Positions 52,329 through 60,557 of a DNA stretch of 64,000 nucleotides are shown here, in pieces. The notes under the pieces are model-generated. The model had not been told where the DNA came from. It worked only from the letters and a program-made list of their open reading frames with translations, and made no database searches. The DNA comes from Azospirillum brasilense (GTDB lineage Bacteria; Pseudomonadota; Alphaproteobacteria; Azospirillales; Azospirillaceae). The stretch spans positions 577,501 to 641,500 of the forward strand of contig NZ_CP059453.1 in assembly GCF_022023855.1 (NCBI RefSeq). The letters are read 5' to 3'. Every line of letters begins with the position of its first letter. Position 1 is the first letter of the stretch. Both the position numbers and the translations under genes were made by a program.

Positions 52329-53036
52329 TCATGGACCGCGGGCCAGATCGAGCACGGCGTCGGTGGTGGGCGGGGGCGGGCGTTCGCGATCGGCGCCGCG
52401 GCGGCTGCGGAAGGTCCGGAAGGCGATGGCCATCCAAGTGCCGTGGAAGGCGAGGCCGCAGAGCAGGACGATCTCCCCCGGTACCGGCCCGATGGTCGCC
52501 CGCGCGAACAGCTCGTCCAGGCTCGACAGCGGGACCGGGTGGATCATCAGCTTTCCCAGATAGGCCACCACCTGGATCAGGAAGATCCAGCCGTAGTTCC
52601 GCCGCAGCCGGCGGCCCACCGCCTCCAGGTAGGTGATGTGCAGGTTGGGGTTCTGATAGTCCTGGAACAGCGTCTCGTTCCAGCCCCGGGCGAACTGGTC
52701 GCCCTGGCCGCGCAGGATGGGGCCGAGAAAGTACAGCTCCAGCACATGGGCGCGGATTCGCCAGAAGTCGAAGAAGCGGTAGCGCCGCGCCTCGATGTAG
52801 AGGAACACGGCGACCAGAAGCCCCACCAGCACCAGCGGCAGGGGGGAGGCGGTGGCGCTGCTGAAGGTCAGCGACAGGGCGATCCCGGTGGTCACCACCG
52901 CCCAGTTGGTGGTGGCGTCCAGCCGGGTGCGCCAGACGGTGCTGCGGTAGATCTCGGCCCTGTAGAGATGCGACAGGGCCGTGACCTCCGCCGAGGTGTA
53001 GTGGGTCTTGGGTGCTTTGGCGGCGATGTCGTCCAT
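52329..53036 (-). CDS. DUF2270-like integral membrane protein
   Basis: A 235-residue membrane protein, apparently of the DUF2270 family. It begins with a soluble helix (TALSHLYRAEIYRSTVWRTRLD), then a pair of helices (TNWAVVTTGIALSLTF; LPLVLVGLLVAVFLYIE), a conserved soluble loop (ARRYRFFDFWRIRAHVLE) and two further helices at about 150-170 and 190-212. The function is unknown. ATG 53036 gives the family N-terminus; upstream in-frame sequence is low complexity. It lies 55 bp after bioB on the same strand and could be read through from it. Confidence 0.75.
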   Translation of the reverse strand: MDDIAAKAPKTHYTSAEVTALSHLYRAEIYRSTVWRTRLDATTNWAVVTTGIALSLTFSSATASPLPLVLVGLLVAVFLYIEARRYRFFDFWRIRAHVLELYFLGPILRGQGDQFARGWNETLFQDYQNPNLHITYLEAVGRRLRRNYGWIFLIQVVAYLGKLMIHPVPLSSLDELFARATIGPVPGEIVLLCGLAFHGTWMAIAFRTFRSRRGADRERPPPPTTDAVLDLARGP

Positions 53037-53091
53037 GCTCGGCGTCCTCCCCCTGGCTTTTTCTTGCGCAGGGGCCGGGGACGCCGGCGCG

Positions 53092-54087
53092 TCAGTGGGC
53101 GCCGCCGTCGGCCTCCAGCCCCAGCCGGTCGAACAGCCGCCGGTCGGCCTCATGCTCCGGGTTGCCGGTGGTCAGCAGCTTGTCCCCATAGAAGATGGAG
53201 TTCGCGCCGGCGTAGAAACAGAGCGCCTGCCCCTCGTCGCTGAGCGAGCGGCGGCCCGCCGACAGGCGGACGTAGGAGCGCGGCATCAGGATGCGGGCGA
53301 CCGCGATGGTGCGGATGAACTCGAAGGCGTCCAGCGCGTCGACGCCGCCCAGCGGGGTGCCGGCGACCGACACCAGCTTGTTGATCGGCACGCTTTCCGG
53401 CTGCGGCGACAGGTTCGCCAGAGTCTCCAGCAGGCCGGCGCGGTCCACCCGGCTCTCCCCCAGCCCGACGATGCCGCCGGAACAGACCTTCAGCCCGGCG
53501 TCGCGGACGTTGGCCAGCGTGTCCAGCCGGTCACGGTAGCTGTGGGTGGAGACGATCTGCTCGTAGAACTCCTCCGACGTGTCGAGGTTGTGGTTGTAGT
53601 AGTCGAGGCCCGCGTCCTTCAGCGCGTCGGCCTGCGGGCGGGTCAGCATGCCCAGCGTCATGCAGGCTTCCAGCCCCAGATCCTTCACGTCGCGGACGAT
53701 GTTCGCCAGCTTCTCGACGTCGCGGTCCTTCAGCTCGCGCCACGCAGCACCCATGCAGAAGCGGCCGGCGCCCGCCTGCTTGGCCTTCTCCGCGGCGGCG
53801 CGCACCTGGGCGCGGTCCAGCAGCTTCTCCGCCTCGACGCCGGTGTCGTACTTCACGCTCTGCGCGCAGTACTTGCAGTCCTCCTGACAGCCGCCGGTCT
53901 TGATGTTCAGCAGGGTGGAGAGCTGGACCTTGTTCGGGTCGTGATGCTGGCGGTGCGTCTCGTGGGCGCGATGCAGCAGCTCCATGAAAGGCAGCTCGAA
54001 CAGGGCCAGGATGTCCTCGCGGGTCCAGCGCCGGGCGGTGGTGGAGGCGGCAGTGGGATCCGCGGTCTGCATGGCGGTGTCGGGCAT
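53092..54087 (-). CDS. bioB: Biotin synthase
   Basis: A 331-residue radical SAM enzyme that inserts sulfur into dethiobiotin. The 4Fe-4S cysteines are C67, C71 and C74 in GGCQEDCKYC, and the second cluster ligands are in RFCMGAAWR, LEACMTLG and LKVCSGGIVGLGE, with the arginine in YVRLSAGR. GAGGA six bases before ATG 54087 supports the start. It is the last biotin gene of the operon, 23 bp after bioA. Confidence 0.97.
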   Translation of the reverse strand: MPDTAMQTADPTAASTTARRWTREDILALFELPFMELLHRAHETHRQHHDPNKVQLSTLLNIKTGGCQEDCKYCAQSVKYDTGVEAEKLLDRAQVRAAAEKAKQAGAGRFCMGAAWRELKDRDVEKLANIVRDVKDLGLEACMTLGMLTRPQADALKDAGLDYYNHNLDTSEEFYEQIVSTHSYRDRLDTLANVRDAGLKVCSGGIVGLGESRVDRAGLLETLANLSPQPESVPINKLVSVAGTPLGGVDALDAFEFIRTIAVARILMPRSYVRLSAGRRSLSDEGQALCFYAGANSIFYGDKLLTTGNPEHEADRRLFDRLGLEADGGAH

Positions 54088-54110
54088 GGTCGGTCCTCGG
54101 GAAAAGCGAA

Positions 54111-55415
54111 TCAGAGAAGGGTATCGGCGGCGTCGCGGATCGCGGCGTAGGCGCGGTCCAGCTGCCCGTCCGTCACGCAGTAGGGCGGCAGCAGGTATAT
54201 CACGGGGCCGAGCGGGCGCAGCAGCAATCCCCGCTCCAGGAAGAAGCGCTTCAGCGTCTGCCCGACCGCGGCGGTGTAGCCCTGGGCGTCGGTCACCTCG
54301 ATGGCGGCGATGGTGCCCATGACGCGCCCGCGCGACAGCTTCGGGTGGCCGGACAGATCGGCGATGGCGGCGCGGTGCCGCGCCTCGATGCGCGCGAGGT
54401 TCGCTGCGGTCTCCGCCGAGGTGGTCAGGTCGAGCGAGGCCAGGGCCGCGGCGCAGCCCAGCGGGTTGGCGGTGAAGCTGTGGCCGTGGGCGAAGGCCCG
54501 GTCGAAGCCGGCGCCGAGGAACGCCTCGTAGATCGAAGCGCCGCAGGCGGTGACCGACAGCGGCAGGAAACCGCCGGTCAGCCCTTTGGACAGGCAGATC
54601 AGGTCCGGCGCGACCCCGGCCTTCTGGCTGGCGAACAGGGCGCCGGTGCGGCCGAAGCCGGTCATCACCTCGTCGAAGATCACCAGACCGGCCGCCGCCC
54701 GCACCCGCGCCGCCATGGCCCGCAGGAACTCCGGACGGCAGAAGCGCATGCCCGACGCGCCCTGGACCAGCGGTTCGATGATGACGGCGACCATCTCCGT
54801 CCCGTTGGCAGCCAGCCAGCGGTCGAGCCAGGCCAGCGCCGCGGCCTCCTTCGCCTCGACCTCCGGGTCGTCGTCCCAGGTGGCCGGGTAGGGCATGCGG
54901 TCGACGGCGAACAGCAACTCCTGGAACGGCTCGTAGAAGCCGGAGCCGACCCCCGCCGCCATCGCGCCAAAGGTGTCGCCGTGGTAGCTGCCCTCGAAGG
55001 CGAGGAAGCGGCGGCGCTGGCCCTCGCCCTTGTTACGCCAGTACTGCCAAGCGAGCTTCAGCGCCACCTCCACCGCGGTCGAGCCGTTGTCGGAGTAGAA
55101 GACGCGGTCGAGATTTCCCGGCAGCACCTCGGCCAGCCGGGCGGCGAGGCGCGCGGCGGGGCTGTGGGTGAAGTCGGCGAAGATCACCTGCTCCAGCCGG
55201 TGCGCCTGCTCCGCGATGGCCCCGGCGATGGCCGGGTGGGCGTGGCCGTGCAGGTTCACCCACCAGGAGGAGATGAGGTCCAGGATTTCCCGCCCGTCCT
55301 CGGTGAACAGGCTGACCCCCTTGCCGTGGGTGACGGCCAGCGGCTCCGGCGCGGTCTGCGCCTGGGTGAAGGGATGCCAGACGTGGCGCCGGTCGAGAGA
55401 AACGGTGTCGGTCAT
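54111..55415 (-). CDS. bioA: Adenosylmethionine-8-amino-7-oxononanoate aminotransferase
   Basis: A 434-residue class III PLP aminotransferase that uses SAM as amino donor to make 7,8-diaminopelargonate. Recognised by HVWHPFTQAQ, the SSWWVNLHGHAHP block, FYSDNGSTAVEVALKLAWQY, FDEVMTGFGRTG and the PLP lysine in LICLSKGLTGGFLPL. Its ATG overlaps the bioCD stop as ATGA, so translation is coupled. Confidence 0.96.
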   Translation of the reverse strand: MTDTVSLDRRHVWHPFTQAQTAPEPLAVTHGKGVSLFTEDGREILDLISSWWVNLHGHAHPAIAGAIAEQAHRLEQVIFADFTHSPAARLAARLAEVLPGNLDRVFYSDNGSTAVEVALKLAWQYWRNKGEGQRRRFLAFEGSYHGDTFGAMAAGVGSGFYEPFQELLFAVDRMPYPATWDDDPEVEAKEAAALAWLDRWLAANGTEMVAVIIEPLVQGASGMRFCRPEFLRAMAARVRAAAGLVIFDEVMTGFGRTGALFASQKAGVAPDLICLSKGLTGGFLPLSVTACGASIYEAFLGAGFDRAFAHGHSFTANPLGCAAALASLDLTTSAETAANLARIEARHRAAIADLSGHPKLSRGRVMGTIAAIEVTDAQGYTAAVGQTLKRFFLERGLLLRPLGPVIYLLPPYCVTDGQLDRAYAAIRDAADTLL

Positions 55416-56821
55416 GGAAACACGCTGTCGAAGGAAGGAATGAGGGCCGCCGCCTCGGTGACGGTTTCGGAGTCGAGACGGTCGAGCGTGGGAATCTCGG
55501 CCAGCACGCGGACCTTGCCGAACCGCTCGATGGCGGCGCGGTTGCCGGGGTTGGGCAGGCCGTTCAGCACCACTCCGGCCACCGCCAGCCCGCGCGCCCG
55601 CAGCGCCTCCAGGCTGAGCAGCGTGTGGTTGATGGTTCCGAGCGTGCTGCGCGCCACCAGCACCACCGGCAGGCCGAAGCGGGCGATCAGGTCGATGATG
55701 AAGACGTCCTCCGTCACCGGCACCATCAGCCCGCCGGCCCCCTCCACCACCAGCGGGCGGTCGGTGTCGGGCAGAGCCAGGGTGCCGGCGTCGATGGCGA
55801 CGCCCTCCAACTCCGCCGCGGCGTGCGGGGACAGCGGCTCGGCCAGTGCGCAAGCCGGCGGGTGGACGCGCTCCGCGGGCAGGGCGGCGAGGGAGGCGAC
55901 GGTGGGGGTGTCGCCCGGTTCGTCCTTCAGGCCGGTTTGCAGGGGCTTCCAATAGGCGGCGTCCCAGGCCCGCGCGAGCAGGGCGGAGACCAGCGTCTTG
56001 CCGACGCCGGTGTCGGTGCCGGTGACAAACACCCCGCGGGGCTGGGCGCCGTCCTTGCGGAACAGGCCGTAGGCGATGTGATGGGTCATGGTCAGTCCTT
56101 CCGGCCGTTCCAGCCGGCGCAGCACGCGGCGCAGGGCGCCCGGAGGCAGGGGGCGGCGGCCCTCCGCCGGCAGATGGGCGCCGATGCCCTTCAGTTCGGC
56201 CAGGAACTCCAGCCCGTCGGCGTGACGGCGGAGCAGCCGCTCCTCCTCGACCGATCCCGCGCCGCCGGCGGGCCACAGCCGGTCGAGGGCGTGGCGGGTG
56301 GGGTAGGCGGGAATCCCAGCCTCCAGCCCGAGCGCATGGTGGGCCTCCCGCCATTCGCGGAAGCTGTCGGCGGCCAACGTTGCGACGGCGATGCGCCCTC
56401 CCGGCGCCAGCAGCCCCACCCAGTGCGCCAGAGCGGCGGCGGGGTCGCGGAACCATTGCAGGGCGAGGCTGGAGACGATCAGGTCGAAGGGGCCGTCGAG
56501 GTCCGGCTGTTCCCCGTCCACGATCCGGAACGCGGAATCAGCCGGGTCGCCCAACGTGGCGCGGCAGCGCGCCAGCATGTCCGGCGACAGGTCGGTGAGC
56601 AGCCAGTCCGCCGGTCCGATCCGCTCACGCAGGGCGCGGCTGAGGAAGCCGGTGCCACAGCCGATCTCCAGCACGCGGGGGCGGGGCGGCAAGGGGAGGC
56701 GGGCGACGCGCTCCGCCAGACGCTCCGCCGCGATGCGCTGCACGGCGGCGTGCTCCTCGTAGCGGGGGGCGGCCTCGCCGAAGGCGGCGGCGATGGCGGC
56801 CTTGCGCGGGTCGACGGTCAT
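55412..56821 (-). CDS. bioC-bioD: BioC-BioD fusion: malonyl-ACP O-methyltransferase / dethiobiotin synthetase
   Basis: One uninterrupted 469-residue frame joins two biotin enzymes. Residues 1-256 are BioC: SAM motif VLEIGCGTGFLSRAL (50-64), SSLALQWFRDPAAAL, and the BioC-type end GLTMTHHIAYGLFRKDG. Residues 262-469 are BioD: P-loop GTDTGVGKT (268-276), catalytic lysine K292 in YWKPLQTGLKDE, VEGAGGLMVPVTEDV and LNGLPNPGNRAAIERFG. Only about five residues link them. The first half masks malonyl-ACP as a methyl ester at the start of the pathway; the second closes the ureido ring near its end. It overlaps bioH and bioA by 4 bp on either side. Confidence 0.92.
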   Translation of the reverse strand: MTVDPRKAAIAAAFGEAAPRYEEHAAVQRIAAERLAERVARLPLPPRPRVLEIGCGTGFLSRALRERIGPADWLLTDLSPDMLARCRATLGDPADSAFRIVDGEQPDLDGPFDLIVSSLALQWFRDPAAALAHWVGLLAPGGRIAVATLAADSFREWREAHHALGLEAGIPAYPTRHALDRLWPAGGAGSVEEERLLRRHADGLEFLAELKGIGAHLPAEGRRPLPPGALRRVLRRLERPEGLTMTHHIAYGLFRKDGAQPRGVFVTGTDTGVGKTLVSALLARAWDAAYWKPLQTGLKDEPGDTPTVASLAALPAERVHPPACALAEPLSPHAAAELEGVAIDAGTLALPDTDRPLVVEGAGGLMVPVTEDVFIIDLIARFGLPVVLVARSTLGTINHTLLSLEALRARGLAVAGVVLNGLPNPGNRAAIERFGKVRVLAEIPTLDRLDSETVTEAAALIPSFDSVFP

Positions 56822-57606
56822 GCCGTCAGTCCGGCGGCGAAGGCGGCGATACGCTCGGCGCACCAGCCCGGCGCGGTCAGCGGCAGCAGATGCCCGCCTT
56901 CGGCGTGCCATTCGATCAAAACCCCATGGTATCCGCGATTTCCTCTCCCCTCCGCGGAGAGGGTTAGGGTGAGGGGGTTGCGCAATGCCTGATCGTCCGG
57001 TTCCCCGAGACCCCCCTCACCCGGCGCCTTCGGCGCCCCCCTCTCCCCGGAGGGGCGAGGGGCAGAGTGGCCGCGAAACATCTGTTCGGTCATGGCCGGC
57101 GGGACGATGGGGTCCTGCGCTCCCGCCAGGGCCAGCACCGGGCCGGTGAGCGCAGCGCGGGCGTCCCAATTGCGTAACGCCTGCAACGCCTCACCCAACC
57201 GGGCCGCATCCAGGCCCTCAGGCAGCGGGGCCTCGCAGCCGCAGCGGCGCAGGAAGTCCGCGGTGACCGCTTCCGGCGCCGTGTCGAAGCGGGCGATCAT
57301 GCGGTCCAGCAGCCGGCGCGGCGTGGCGGGGGCGAAGCCGTCGCCCTCGGTGAAGCGGGGAAAGCCGTTGACCAGCACCAGCCTGTCCCAGGCAAAGGGC
57401 CGCTCGTGTAGCAGCCACAGCCCTCCGAAGGAGTGGCCCACCGCGACGATGGGGCGCCCGGCAGGACGCTCGGGAAGTGACGGCGGGCCGTAGAAGCCCA
57501 GATCCACCGCCACGCTCTCCCCATTCGGAAGGGCATCCCGCACACCGTCCCAGACGGCGGGGCCGAACCCCCAGCCATGGACGAAAACGAACAGGGGTGC
57601 GGTCAT
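56818..57606 (-). CDS. bioH: BioH-like pimeloyl-ACP methyl ester carboxylesterase with an in-frame repeat insertion
   Basis: A 262-residue alpha/beta hydrolase that would release pimeloyl-ACP from its methyl ester. The triad is S59 (VGHSFGGLW), D165 (AGAQDPIVPP) and H239 (WHAEGGHLLPL). Residues about 181-227 (SAPRPSGERGAPKAPGEGG to LTLTLSAEGRG) are a proline/glycine-rich insertion between the acid and the histidine, encoded by a palindromic repeat that also occurs at 15.9-16.0 kb. Without it the protein would be about 215 residues. The frame is intact, but whether the enzyme still folds well is unknown. It overlaps bioF and bioCD by 4 bp each. Confidence 0.85.
   Translation of the reverse strand: MTAPLFVFVHGWGFGPAVWDGVRDALPNGESVAVDLGFYGPPSLPERPAGRPIVAVGHSFGGLWLLHERPFAWDRLVLVNGFPRFTEGDGFAPATPRRLLDRMIARFDTAPEAVTADFLRRCGCEAPLPEGLDAARLGEALQALRNWDARAALTGPVLALAGAQDPIVPPAMTEQMFRGHSAPRPSGERGAPKAPGEGGLGEPDDQALRNPLTLTLSAEGRGNRGYHGVLIEWHAEGGHLLPLTAPGWCAERIAAFAAGLTA
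56941..57063. repeat. GC-rich palindromic repeat, copy 2, inside bioH
   Basis: About 123 bp of nested inverted repeats: CTCTCCCC...GGAGAG, GGGTGAGGGGG pairing with CCCCCCTCACCC (57011-57022), a GGCGCC-ttc-GGCGCC hairpin (57023-57037) and CCTCTCCCCGGAGGGG. Positions 56957-56983 match copy 1 (15940-15966) at 26 of 27 bases. Unlike copy 1 it lies wholly inside a gene and keeps the reading frame. Confidence 0.8.
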
Positions 57607-58784
57607 CGCCGGCTCCAGGCGCCGGCCACCGCGTCCGTCAAAGCGTCCAGGTCGGCGTCCGTGTGGGCGGCGGACAGAGCGAAGCGCAGGCGGCTGGTGC
57701 CCGGCGGGACGGTCGGCGGGCGGATGGCGATGCCCAGGATGCCGCTCTCCTCCAACCGCCGGCTGAGCGCCAGGGCATCCTCCTCCGCTCCGGTGATGGC
57801 CGGGACGATCTGCGTGCTCGACCCGGCCGTGGCGATGCCCAGCCCGTGGAAGGCGGTGCGCAGCCGCTCCGCCATGGCCTGGAGCCGGGCGCGCTCGGCG
57901 TCCAGCGTCGGCACGAGGTCGAGCGCCGCGTCCATCGCCCCCAGCACGGCGGGCGGCAGGGCGGTGGCGTAGATCAGCCCGCCGCAGCGGTTCACCAGAT
58001 AGTCGCAGAGCGCCCTCGACCCCGCGACATAGGCGCCGAAGCCGCCCAGCGCCTTGCTGAAGGTGCCCATGGCGAGGTCCACGCGCCCCTCGCCGAGCGC
58101 CGCCAGCCCCATCCCACGCGGGCCGAGCACGCCGGTCGCGTGCGCCTCGTCGAGGAACAGGAAGGCGCCGTGCCGCTCCGCCAGTTCCGCCAGCGCCAGC
58201 ACGTCGGCGCGGTCGCCGTCCATGCTGAAGACGCTCTCCGTGACGATGAAGCGCGTGCCCGGCTCCCCCGTACGCTGGGCCAGCAGGCTGTCCAGATGGT
58301 CGAGGTCGTTGTGGCGGAAGCGGATCTGCCGCACCCCGGCGGCGGCACAGCCGTGATGCAGGCTGGCGTGGTTCAGCCGGTCGGTGAAGACCAGCGCGTC
58401 ACCGCCCAGAAGCTCCCGGTCGAAAAGCGCCGGCAGGACCGCGGCGTTGGCCTGCCAGCCGGAATTGAACAGAAGCGCCGCCTCGGTGCCCTTCAGCCGG
58501 GCGAGCTTCGCCTCGACCTCCGCGTGAAGCTCCAGCGTGCCGCAGACGAGGCGCGATGCCGTCGCCCCGGCACCCCAGCGCCGCGCCCAGTCGCCGGCGC
58601 GCTCCACCAGCAGGGGATGGGAGGCGAGGCCGAGATAGTCGTTGCTGGAGAAGTTCAGCAGCGTCCGCCCGCCGCGCCGGATGCGCCCCGCCCCCTCTGG
58701 GCGCACGGGCAGCAGGGAGCGGCGCGTGTGGCGCTGGTCGAGGCGGTCGAGATGCTGGAGGAACAGCGGGTCGAGCAGGGACAT
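57603..58784 (-). CDS. bioF: 8-amino-7-oxononanoate synthase
   Basis: A 393-residue PLP enzyme of the alpha-oxoamine synthase family that condenses pimeloyl-ACP (or CoA) with alanine. Key blocks are LLNFSSNDYLGLASHP, GAGATASRLVCGTLELHAE, the cofactor region FLFLDEAHATGVLGPRG and the PLP lysine in MGTFSKALGGFGAYVAGS. ATG 58784 gives the normal N-terminus. It is the first gene of the bio operon and is divergent from a GIY-YIG-like gene across 94 bp. Confidence 0.95.
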   Translation of the reverse strand: MSLLDPLFLQHLDRLDQRHTRRSLLPVRPEGAGRIRRGGRTLLNFSSNDYLGLASHPLLVERAGDWARRWGAGATASRLVCGTLELHAEVEAKLARLKGTEAALLFNSGWQANAAVLPALFDRELLGGDALVFTDRLNHASLHHGCAAAGVRQIRFRHNDLDHLDSLLAQRTGEPGTRFIVTESVFSMDGDRADVLALAELAERHGAFLFLDEAHATGVLGPRGMGLAALGEGRVDLAMGTFSKALGGFGAYVAGSRALCDYLVNRCGGLIYATALPPAVLGAMDAALDLVPTLDAERARLQAMAERLRTAFHGLGIATAGSSTQIVPAITGAEEDALALSRRLEESGILGIAIRPPTVPPGTSRLRFALSAAHTDADLDALTDAVAGAWSRR

Positions 58785-58878
58785 GATGCGGGCGTGATAG
58801 CAGAGCGCGCCGCTGGGGCGAAAGGTCCGATTAACAACCGGTGCCCCCACGCTTCGGCGGCGGTAGACTGATGCGGCC

Positions 58879-59310
58879 ATGCCGTCCGATCCGCAATTCC
58901 ACGACCGCCCCGACATCCTGCCGCCCGAGCCCGGCGCCTATGTGCTGCTGATCGCGCTGGACCGGGACCTGCCGCTTCGCCTGCCCGGCAAGCCGGAGCG
59001 TGTGCTGGCCCCGGGCCGTTACCTCTATTGCGGCAGCGCGCGGGGACCGGGGGGCCTGCGGGCACGGGTCGGGCGCCATTTCCGCCAGGGCAAGCCGGAG
59101 CGCTGGCACATCGACCGGCTGACCGCGGCGGGCCGGATGCTCGGCGCCTGGACCGTTCCCGGTGGCGACGAATGCGCCCTGGTCGCGGCGCTGTCCGGCC
59201 TGCCGGTGCCGGTTCCCGGCTTCGGGAGCAGTGATTGCCGCCGCTGCGCCAGCCATCTGCTGAACTGGCCGGACGGCGCGCCGATTTCGCTGCGCAATGC
59301 GCCTTTTTGA
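58879..59310 (+). CDS. GIY-YIG-like protein of the DUF123 family
   Basis: A 143-residue protein with the DUF123 pattern: GAYVLLIALDRDLPL, then GRYLYCGSARGPGGLRARVGRHFR and WHIDRLTAAG, and a C-terminal cysteine pair (SDCRRCASHLL). The fold is a GIY-YIG nuclease variant, but activity and target are unknown for this family. The ATG at 58879 is preceded by no strong ribosome site. It is divergent from the bio operon. Confidence 0.75.
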   Translation: MPSDPQFHDRPDILPPEPGAYVLLIALDRDLPLRLPGKPERVLAPGRYLYCGSARGPGGLRARVGRHFRQGKPERWHIDRLTAAGRMLGAWTVPGGDECALVAALSGLPVPVPGFGSSDCRRCASHLLNWPDGAPISLRNAPF

Positions 59311-59380
59311 GGCTCCGGAAGGGCATCGGCGCGGGAATTGAGGCGAATTGCTTGGTTTGACCTCCTCCAAGGGTTATAGT

Positions 59381-59397
59381 CCTCCGTCATCCGGAGG
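59381..59397 (+). promoter_or_regulatory. Hairpin that buries the ribosome-binding site of the BMP gene
   Basis: CCTCCG (59381-59386) pairs perfectly with CGGAGG (59392-59397) around a 5-base loop. The right arm is the Shine-Dalgarno sequence, five bases before the ATG at 59403. The left arm is an exact anti-Shine-Dalgarno. A second CCTCC lies at 59361-59365. Translation may depend on opening this stem. Confidence 0.5.
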
Positions 59398-59402
59398 CGG
59401 GC

Positions 59403-60554
59403 ATGAAGACATTGATCCATAACCGCCGGGCCGACAGCCGCAGGGATGTCCTAAGGGCTTTCGGGGCCGCGGCCATGCTTCTGGCGGCGCCCCGGGCGTT
59501 CGGGCAATCGGCACCCTCGGCATCGTCCGTCCCTGAATCGCCCGACCTGGGCGTCGGCGTCCTCTATTGCGGGGACCGCACGGATTTCGGCTTCAACCAG
59601 GCCCATGCGGAGGCCGCCCGCGCCCTGACCGGCCTGCCCGGCCTGCGGCTGGAGGAGCGGGAGCATGCCGCCGGCACGCTGGCCGCCACGGCGGAGGAAC
59701 TGGTCGGTCCCCAGGGCTGCCGGGTTGTCATCGTCACCGCCGCGGGCGACGCCCTGCCGGGGCTGCTGGCCCAGGCCGACGCCCACCGCGACACGGTGTT
59801 CCTGTTTTCCGGCGCGCCGCTGGACCGCGACCGGCTACCGATCAACACCGGCTTCTTCGAAGGCTATATCGAGGAAGCGCAGCATATCTCCGGCCTCGTC
59901 GCCGGTTACGCCAGCCGGGCGAAGACCATCGGCCTCATCGCCTCTCACCCCGCGCCGGACGTGTTGCGCTGCGTGAACGCCTTCGCGCTGGGCGCCCGGC
60001 GCGCCGATTCCGCCGCCGCGCTGCGCGTCGCCTTTGTCGGCGAGGCGGCGACGCCGCGGCAGGTTGCGGAGGCCGCCCGCGCCCTGGCCGACGGCGGCGC
60101 CGACGTGCTGGCCGCCCAGCTCGACGGGGCGCGCCCGGTCTGCGAGGTGGCGGAGGCTCACGGCATCCTGTGCTGCGGCCTGCACACCGATCTGTCGGCC
60201 TTCGCGCCGCAGGGCTTCCTGACCGGGGCCGAATGGGCCTGGGAAAAGGCCTATGCCGAAACCGTCGCGCTGATCGCCGCGGGGAAGCCGTGGAAGCATC
60301 TGCGCCAGGGCGGCTTCGACCAGGGCTTCGTGCGCAACACCGCCTACGGCCCGCCCGTGGGGGTGGAGGCGCGGGCCCACGCCGACGCGGCGCGGATGCA
60401 ACTCGCCAACGGCAACGCCGCCGTCTTCCGCGGGCCGATCCAGGACAACACCGGGCGGACGGTGGTCGCCAAGGGCAAGGCCCTGCGCGGCGGCGACGCG
60501 GAGCTTGGCCGCATGGTCTGGCTGGCCGACGGCGTCACCGAGGTCGGGCGCTGA
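59403..60554 (+). CDS. BMP-family periplasmic binding protein
   Basis: A 383-residue protein of the basic membrane protein (Med/BMP, PF02608-like) family, which binds nucleosides or related ligands for ABC uptake. It has a twin-arginine-like export signal (SRRDVLRAFGAAAMLLAAPRAFG). LGVGVLYCGDRTDFGFNQAHAEAARAL, INTGFFEGYIEEAQHISGLVAGYAS and IGLIASHPAPDVLRCVNAFALGAR are the family blocks. No permease or ATPase genes are adjacent, so it is either an orphan or works with a distant transporter. Its ribosome site lies in a hairpin. Confidence 0.85.
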   Translation: MKTLIHNRRADSRRDVLRAFGAAAMLLAAPRAFGQSAPSASSVPESPDLGVGVLYCGDRTDFGFNQAHAEAARALTGLPGLRLEEREHAAGTLAATAEELVGPQGCRVVIVTAAGDALPGLLAQADAHRDTVFLFSGAPLDRDRLPINTGFFEGYIEEAQHISGLVAGYASRAKTIGLIASHPAPDVLRCVNAFALGARRADSAAALRVAFVGEAATPRQVAEAARALADGGADVLAAQLDGARPVCEVAEAHGILCCGLHTDLSAFAPQGFLTGAEWAWEKAYAETVALIAAGKPWKHLRQGGFDQGFVRNTAYGPPVGVEARAHADAARMQLANGNAAVFRGPIQDNTGRTVVAKGKALRGGDAELGRMVWLADGVTEVGR

Positions 60555-60557
60555 CTG

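Noticed and set aside
56041..56060. Possible sequencing frameshift that merged bioC and bioD
   Set aside because: Both halves stay in the same frame through a short, plausible linker, and the frame shows no switch in codon bias. The neighbouring ATGA overlaps also fit the single frame.
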